This document shows positions 1-9,000 of a stretch of DNA of 33,384 nt, one piece after another. This stretch comes from Candidatus Colimorpha pelethequi. Its GTDB lineage: Bacteria > Bacteroidota > Bacteroidia > Bacteroidales > P3. The notes under the pieces are model-generated. The model was not told where the DNA came from. It did no database searches and saw only the letters and a program-made list of their open reading frames with translations. The stretch is from NCBI GenBank assembly GCA_018064245.1, contig JAGHVO010000024.1, positions 1-33,384 of the forward strand, written 5' to 3'. The translations under genes were made by a program, and so were the position numbers. Position 1 is the first letter of the stretch; each line of letters starts with the position of its first letter.

Positions 1-10
1 ATATTACAAT

Positions 11-3000
11 ATGAAAAAACAGTTTCTATTTTTTCTGATGAGTTTTTTGATGGTTGGATTCGTGTCCAAGGCACAAATCACCGAATTATACCATCAAGGA
101 TTCGAAGTAGGTGAGTCTGCGAATTACTCAGACCCGTCGGGTCTTTCGGGTATTTCGACCTCCCTCCGTTCAGGAGGATCGCGCTCTTTGCAGATGCATC
201 ATGTCAATGGACAAAATGATGTCATTCTGTTGGACACCATCGACTGTTCGGGCAATGCAAGTTTCAGCAGTTTCACATTGGAGTTCATGCACATTTGTGA
301 TGTTGATCCCACCACTTGCCAAAGCCCTTCGTTGGTGGCTGTTGTTCATGTGAAACGTCCGAGTGTCTCTACCTGGACACAATTGACTCAGGCCTACTAC
401 AATACGGCCGAAGGCGGAAGTGAGGACTTTATGTACACTTCCACATTCAGCAAGGTTTCTTACGGAGATTGGGATGGAACGACTCCTACCAATACTTGGT
501 GGAAGCATGAGCGTTTCGACCTTGACAACTATTTCCGCGGCGTAGCTGTGGCAGACAGAAAGTTGGAGGTGAGATTGACGCTTATGGCAAGAACGACTAC
601 AGGTCAGTCTTCGGCGGGATGGTATTTGGACGACATTATCGTCAAGGCCAGTCCGCAGCCCATCGTTAAGCCTACTTTGAACATGGTCAGCTATCCCGAC
701 CTGGATGTCTATCCAAGTTCTAGAGGCGCTATGATTGTTACGGACGTGTCTACAACGGCTTCGCAGGGAATGTGCACGGATTCTATTTATGTTCAGTACA
801 AGGTCGGTTCTTCTTCCCAGATTATGCGTATTCCGATGGCTCCCGTGTCGGGCACTGCCAACCGTTATGCGGCCCGCATTCCTTTCTGTGGCTATGATAC
901 CGTGATGCAGTTTAGAGTGATTGCCCGTGATGCCACTACCAACCATAATACCGCCACATTCCCCTTCAACGAAAGTGCGTGGTGCTCCTACCATCATGTG
1001 CGCGGTGTGCAAAACAATAACGCACTGTCGGCGCCGGAGAGCCTTTCCAACAGTGCGGCCTATCCTTTCCCGGCCTTTGGCGATGCGCGAAGTGAATATG
1101 TGTACGACCAAGCTACAATGGCTCAAGCCGGCTATGGACCTGGCGCCATTACCGATTTGACTTTCACGATTCAGTCGGCGTCGGTTATGCAGCGTCGTGA
1201 ACGTTTCCAGATCAGGATGCGCAACATGCCTTCGTCGTACGTTACCTCTTCTACGGGCGTGTTTTTCTCCGATTACATGAAGACTGTGTATGACAGCGTG
1301 TTGGTTATCGAGGCTTCCGCCGTTGGAGCTACGCAAACCATCCACCTTCAGGATACGTTCTTCTATGCAGGTGAAGACATTGTTATGCAGATATTCAGTG
1401 ACAATGCAAGTTCAGACCCCGCAGCAACGAGCATCAAGCATTTCCCGACTGTCGGAAACAAGAAAACTATCAATAAGGGTAGTCATGCCTCCTTGGGTAT
1501 CAATCCTTTCACCAATCCCGATTTCGCTTTTGGCGAGTTGACCACAACACGTCCCCATTTCTTGTTCAATGCGAGGAAGAATCCTGTGCTGATCTACGAC
1601 TGTGGTATTTCGGCGTTGACCTATCCTAACGAAGAAAATGCTTCACGCGTGGGCGTCGGCGATTCGGTGTGCGTGTGGTTGAAAAACTATGGTGCGTCGA
1701 ACATTAACGCCGTGAGAATCGCTTACCAGTTGGATGAAAACGCACCGGCATATTATTCCTGGACGGGTTCTCTTGCCGGCGGCGATAGTGTTCGAGTAAG
1801 ATTGACCAGCTCTCAGGTCTTCACCGTGGGCTATCATAATATCAAGGCTTGGGTGGAAGACACTATTACAAGCGGAGGAAACCGTTATCGTGATTACGAA
1901 CCGTACAACGACACCTCATATGCGGAATTTATTTCCTGCGCAGGTCCCATGAGCGGTGTGCGTCAGGTTGGCGGTACCGGTGCGGATTTCGAGACAGTCG
2001 AAGAACTTCTTTTTGCATTGCAGCGTTGCGGCGTAAATGGTCCTTTGACGGTGAAATTGTCGTCGGGTGTATATAATCCCATCACCATTCCGGAAATCTC
2101 CGGCATTTCAGCCACGAATTATGTGCAGTTCGAACCTCTTTCGGGTGAGGTTACCTTTGTGGCAGATGCCGAGAACGACAATATCGTCGATGTACGCAAC
2201 GAAGGCAATATCCGTTTCAAAAACATTGGATTTGTGTTGAATGCGACAACCGAAGGAACCCATACCGCTTTGGTCCGCTTGAGCGCTAACAGCACGGGAA
2301 CTCAGTTTAACAACTGCTCCTTCGTTGATAATTCAACCAGTCAGTCGACCACTTTGCTGTGGATTGAGGGTTGTAACAATATTGTTGTTGACAGCTGTTC
2401 TTTCCAAGGTGGTCATATTGGTGTTGATATGGCTGGTACGGCATCGGATATTAGAGCAACAAACAACCGAATCGCTCATTCCGAATTCTCTCATCAAGTG
2501 ACCAATGCAATCAGCGTCAGCAACCAGACCGACGTTGTGATTGACAGCAACTTCATGCACGATGTAACTTCCAATACAAGTTATATCCTTTTGGCGCAGC
2601 ATTGCTATAATAATAGTAGAATCATTAATAATAAAGTATACAGCTCTCATGGTGCTGGATGTATGGGTGTGACAAACCTCAATGGTACGAGTGCTGCTCC
2701 CGTCATCATTGCCAACAATATGTTGGTGGATATTGATGATGGTATTTCCAACTTGGCCTCAACACCTCTCAATGTTATTTCCGCCCAGTATTTGAAGGTT
2801 GTTTACAATTCAATCAAACTGGTCGCCAATGAACGTGTAAATGTGGCTGCGGCTACCTTTGGCGGTGGTTTGATCAACAACTGTAGCTTCCAGAACAATG
2901 TTGTTACCTGTTTTGACACTACCAACTTTGCGTTGGCTTATATGCCGGGTTCTGGTTCGGGCAATGTCGTAGGTCACAACGTCTATTATTCTATGGGAGA

Positions 3001-6000
3001 GGTTTTGAACAAATGTTCAGGACAACAATGCAGCTCTTTGTCGGGCTGGCGCACGATGGTTCCTCAAGACAGTCTTTCCCGTTTTGCCAATCCAGGTTTC
3101 TTGAATGGCTCACTCGTGGATTTGCGTACCTACAGTCCTGAGATAAAGGGTTGTGGCGTTCCTGTTGCCGGCGTTACTTCCGATATGTTCGGCAATGTGC
3201 GTGACGCTGTGGCTCCTTGTGCCGGTGCGTTTGAGTTTGTAGCGTTGTTCTACGATTTCAATATCGAGGGTCTTGAATCGCCTGTTGCCGAGTATTGCGA
3301 TGCACCAGCCAACATTCCTTTGAATGTTGTTGTTCGCAATACTGGTGTGAGCGTGTTTGACCCAGCGACATCTGGTACTGTTACGATTTTCTATAATTTG
3401 AATGGTCAGACGGGAAGCGCTGTTGTTAATGAAACCATTCCCGCAGGTGGTTCCGCTACAATCCATACCGGTTTGAATTTGCAGATGCCTCCTTCGGGCC
3501 AGCAAGATGCCGTATATAATCTTGGCGTGATTGTTTCTTCGACGTTGGATCCCAATGCCATGAACGACACTTCGACGTTTGTTGTGGTATCGCACTATCA
3601 TCCCCAAGCTCCTAATGTGGCAAACCAGACCGTGAACTACGGAACTTCGGCCAACTTCACTTCAATTTCGGGTCTTGATTCCTGGAAGATAGATGCTTAC
3701 AATTCCGGTCGTTCGCGCACTTCTACAGTGTGCTGGTATAGCGATTCATTGGCAACCACTCCGTTCTTCTGCGGAAACACTTATACAACGGATCCTTTGT
3801 ATGACGACACGGTTTTCTATGTAAGTCAGAAACGAATGCTCCCGTTGATGAAGATTACTGAAGTCCAGTTCAATCGTACCGGAGCTGGTGTTACCGCTCC
3901 TTATCCTGATTGGTTTGGAGCGAACACCAAGTTTGCTGTCGAACTTACCAATGTGGGTGACGCTCCTGCAAATCTTGCCGGAGACAGCTTGTGTTTGATC
4001 AGTGCCACCGGTTCATACAACAATAAGAACTGGGTGCTTCCCGCAGTAGTAGTAGAACCAGGTCAGTCTATTGTCCTTCAGTTCAGAACAGGCACTACCA
4101 CGGATTCAAGCGCTACGTTGTACTATTCTTCGAATATTGAGCCTCAGGCGGCTACAAAGTTCGCGGTACTCTATCGTGACGGCACGGGCATTTCGGATGC
4201 GGTGGCATTCAACGACCATGTTTCAGGAACAGCCTCAGTCAATGCTTGGTGGACTGGCGCCAATGTACCCTCCTATTTGTGGAGCGGAAATGGTATTACC
4301 TTGGAGGCTACGGCTGCTGGCGTGCGTCGTATGAGTTGGCCTGCCAATCCAAGTGCAAGTCCATCCAATAGCGCACAGTATTGGCAGCTTTCGTCCAACA
4401 CCAACCGAATGACTTTGGGCGAGGCTGAATCGTCGCTACTTATGTATGTGGATAATGGCTGCGAAGGTGAACGTACACGCGTTGAGGTAACTATTGACGA
4501 CTTGACTCGTCCTACCGTCGATCTCGTTTTGGACGAACCTCAGGCCGACGAAGGCTGCGGATTGACCGATGAACCTGTTTCTGTAGTGCTCCACAACTAT
4601 GGTATTCAGTCGGCTTCGCCAATCTATATTCATTATACTGTAGGAACTACGGTTTATACCGATACGATTTCCACTGCCTTGGCTCCAAGTGAATCCATCA
4701 CCCATACCTTTAGCCATTTGTTGGATATGAGAACCAATTCCGATTCTGTATTCAATGTAACGGCTTGGGTAACAGCTTTCAGTGGCGATTTTGACCGTAC
4801 CAATGATACGAGCAGAGCCTCTTTCGCTGTGAGATTCACTCCTTCGATTCCCGATATTCCTTCGCCTGTTTTTGTGCCGTATGGAACAATGGCCACGCTG
4901 GCATCGCAAACACCATTGCTTGAAGGTGTGTCGCTTGCGTGGTATGACCATAATATGCAATATCTGGGTGTGGCCGATTCGTTTACGACAAATATCCTGT
5001 ATGTTCCGGATTCAATGTTCGTACAGGGCGTTGCTAGTACGCACCATACATCGAATATTGGAACTTTGGCAACGCTTACGACGCCTACTTCTGCTTCGCA
5101 ACCTTCACCCTATAACACTATTAGAAAGTACGCCAAAGAGCAGTACATGTATTTGGCAAGCGACTTGATTGCTGCAGGTGTTCAGCCTGGTCCCATCACT
5201 TCGGTGGCTTTCTATTTCGACACGTTGATGGGCACATCGAATTCCGTTACCTTCAACGATTACTCCATCTATATGGGTGCTACAGATTTGACCGCCTTTG
5301 CTACTTCGGGAAACAACTGGGTGGCTGTTGATGAGGTGTACAACTCAAGCAACATGACGGTATCCAAATCGATGAAGGGTTGGATTACGCACGACTTGGA
5401 AACTCCGTTTGTTTGGGATGGTGTCTCCAACGTGGTTGTCCAGGTTTGTCGTTCGTTGAATACCGCTTACACTGCAGGTGTGAAAATCCGTTACACGACT
5501 TCTGCCAATAGGGCCTTGTACAAGTACGACAACACCAATCCTGTTTGTTCGTCGACTGCCGCAGGCTCTCGCGTAGGAGTTTGTCCCGACGTGCAGTTCG
5601 GCTATCCCGTTACCGACGGTTGCCAGGGCCCTATCAAGTGCATTCATCTTGATGTTGTTGGCGCTCCCGACTTTGACATGGGCGTTGAGTGGCAAGAAGG
5701 CATGGATACCATGGTATATACCTCTTGTGGCAATACTACAGTCAATGTCAATGTTCTCAACCGAGGTTTGAGTGTTTATTCTCCTTCCAACTACACGGTT
5801 CAATACAGCATCGATGGCGGTGCCATGACCGCTGTGACCAATCTGCCTTCGGTTGATGCAGGTGGGTCGGTATTGACACCTCTCTTCTCTCAGACACTTA
5901 CTCCTGGTCGCCACATTGTTAGAAGTGTGATCACTGCGACGGGTGACACCATTCATTCCAACGATACGATAGTGATGATGCTTCCCGTGAGATTCTGTGG

Positions 6001-9000
6001 CGGCACCTATACCATCGGAGCGGGAATGGATTATGCTACGATTTCGGAGGCTTTGGATAGCCTTGCACAAGTCGGTGTGGCAGGTCCGGTTGTATTCAAT
6101 ATCCAGTCGGGCACCTATAACGAGCAACTTGTGATGCCTAATGTGCTCGGAGTTTCCGACATCAATACTGTAACTTTCCAAGCCGCAAGTGGCGATGCTG
6201 AGGACGTGACCATCTCCTATGCTCCTGTTGCTGCTACCAATTATGTGGTGAACATTGACCGCGCTTCCTATTTCACTTTCAAGAATTTGTCGATCTATGC
6301 ACACGGTCCTCAAGCTGCAAGCAACGCCGTTAATATTGCCAATGCTTCTGATATCCGTTTCGACGGAGTTTCGATCAAGGTGTTGGGCACGAATAACAAT
6401 GCAGGATCTTCAGTTGTCGTTGTTGGCGACAGCGTCAGCAATTTGACCTTCTTCAAGTGCGTGCTTGACAGTGGCTATTATGCAGTGAAAGCGACTGCGA
6501 CAGAAATTGGCAATTCAACTAACATCACGGTTGATAGCTGTCTTATTAGAGGATTCTATTCTCAAGGTCTCAGCTTGACCAATGTCAACAACATAACGAT
6601 TCGTAGAAATACCATTCTTGCAGGTGTCACGATTTCGGGACGCGCCTTGACGGGTATCTATGTGGAAGGCTCGCAAGCATCGTTGCTCATCGAGAAAAAC
6701 TTCATCAATATTAGTGACACAAAGAATGGTGCAAAAACAGGTATCGTGCTCAAGGATGTGCGTGGTACGAACACCAATCGCGGCAGGTTGTGCAATAATA
6801 TGATCGCCCTCTACAGCCCAACCAACGCCACTGCCTCAATAGGTATTTCGTTGGATGGAACCACCCGATACATCAATGTATATTACAATACGGTTAGACT
6901 GGAAACGGGTGCTACGGCTACGGCGACATCTTCGTTCAAGGCCACCAGCAATGTTTCGAACACCTATGTGCTCAATAATATTTTCTCGAACTACAGCAAG
7001 GGTTACGCCTATTATGTACAGTCAACGGCTGCAGTGACTACCTCAAATTATAACAACTATTTCTCCAACTCTCCCACTCGTTTGGCTTTTTGGGGAACGG
7101 AGCAGGCTACGTTGGGGGCCTTGCGCGCTGCATCCGGCGGTGATATCAACTCGCTCAATTTAGAGGCATACTTTGTGTCGGAAAACGATCCGCATCTTGC
7201 TATTGGCAATTTGGCTACAAAGGCGCAGTATAATGCCGATGTTCCTGAGGATATAGACGGAACAATGCGTACACCTATTCCTTCACCTACCATTGGTGCG
7301 CACGAATATGTTCGTGAGGTCCATGATATCGCCATTGTTAAAATAATGTCGCCCACAATCGATACGCGTTGCGTGGAGTCAGACACTATTATGGTTTGCG
7401 TGAAGTTCTACAACAATGGTTCTTCAAACGAGACGAATGTAAGTTGGTATGCAGAGCTTCAAGATGTTCCGGGTGCGATATCGGCTACACGAAACTTTGC
7501 TACTTTCCCGTTGGGCCAAGAGAAGATAGATAGCGTTCCACTCTTGTTGCCGTTGGGTATTGTTGACACTCAAACCGTCGTGGTTCACCTTACGGCCAAT
7601 CCCGACAATGAACTCAGCAACAATATCGATTCCTCGCGTTTCTATTCTTCTCCCGCTTTCAACATTTCAGCCACAAGTTTCACGTCTCCTTCGGGATGTG
7701 ACCTTCGTAGCGCAACGATACAGGTCACCATCAAGAATGAAGGAGAGAAGCCCATCAACGGCAGCCATCCTATCGAATTAGGTTTCGAAGCATTTCTCAA
7801 TACACCGAATGGTGTCACGGTTCCCAACTTGCCTATCAATAGTACAAGTACCATCACCTTGGGTTCTGATTTGCCTGTAGGTGTATCTCGTACCGTTTCA
7901 TTCCCATCGCCGTTCAATTTGTATCCTACCGGTGTGGATACCAATATCGTGGTGCGTGCCCGTTGCTGGGTCCACTATCAGTATGACGTCAAGCCTCAGC
8001 GCGACACTACTGGATATACGAATATCCAATCCTACTATATGCCGAAATCTCCTGTTGGAGAAGATTTGCACATCCCGTATGCAACATGGGACACTTTGTG
8101 GGCTTCGCAAATCAATGGACGTCCCATCCGTTGGTATCGTGACTCAACTCAGGCTCCGTTCCAATCAACTAATAATACCAATGCATACTATTCGCGTTCA
8201 CGCCATTGGGATAATCCTCCTCAGTACTTCCACGACTCGGTCTATTATCTGAACTGCTTGAGCGACAAGTCTTGTCCAAGTTATTTCTCGCCCATCCATG
8301 TCTATCTGAATCCGCGTGTGGCTGTCGATGTCGCCGCCGTTGAGGTGGTACAACCTTACTCTCCTCGCGTTTATCAAGAGGAGGATACTGTGATGATCAA
8401 AATCATCAACTATGGATCTCAGCCTGCAACGGACATTCCAATCGTCTATGAGTTCAGCAAGGTTGCCGCCAATGGTACGCGTACCGTGCTGCAGACGGTT
8501 AGAGAGATATGCCACAATACCTTGAATCAGGATAGTGTATTCTTCTATAAGTTTGAGGAACTGATTCACATTCCTTCTGAACTGCGCAACACCAACGCAA
8601 ACTATTTCTTCCGCGCATGGACTGAAATGCCAGGAGAGATGATTCCGTTGAACGATACTATCCGTGGTGGTGCCGTGAAGGCTACGCTTGCCGAAACGGT
8701 TTATAACTCTCCTGCCATCACTAATACGGAAGGTTTGGATATTACCCGCGTAAGCTACAACAGCTTGGATTGGGAAATGCCTGAAGTGGGCCGCTCTTAT
8801 TTCAATTTGGGTACCTATGTCAGACCAGAGGCTGGAGTGCTCCATCTGATGAGGCTTACTACCGACTCGCTGCTATTTGAGTGTGCCAACAATGAGAACT
8901 CAGATGACTATACCAAGAGGGGACGTCTCCAAGTCTATATCGACTACAACAGAGATGGTTCCTACACCAGCAACGAACAGTGTGTTGACGAAATGGTTAC

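Noticed and set aside
170..1345. 391-codon open frame on the minus strand inside the giant gene, and similar ones such as 5345-6313
   Set aside because: They are antisense to a well-supported domain-rich protein, lack signal peptides or recognisable motifs, and have the His/Arg/Ile-rich look of reverse-frame shadows.
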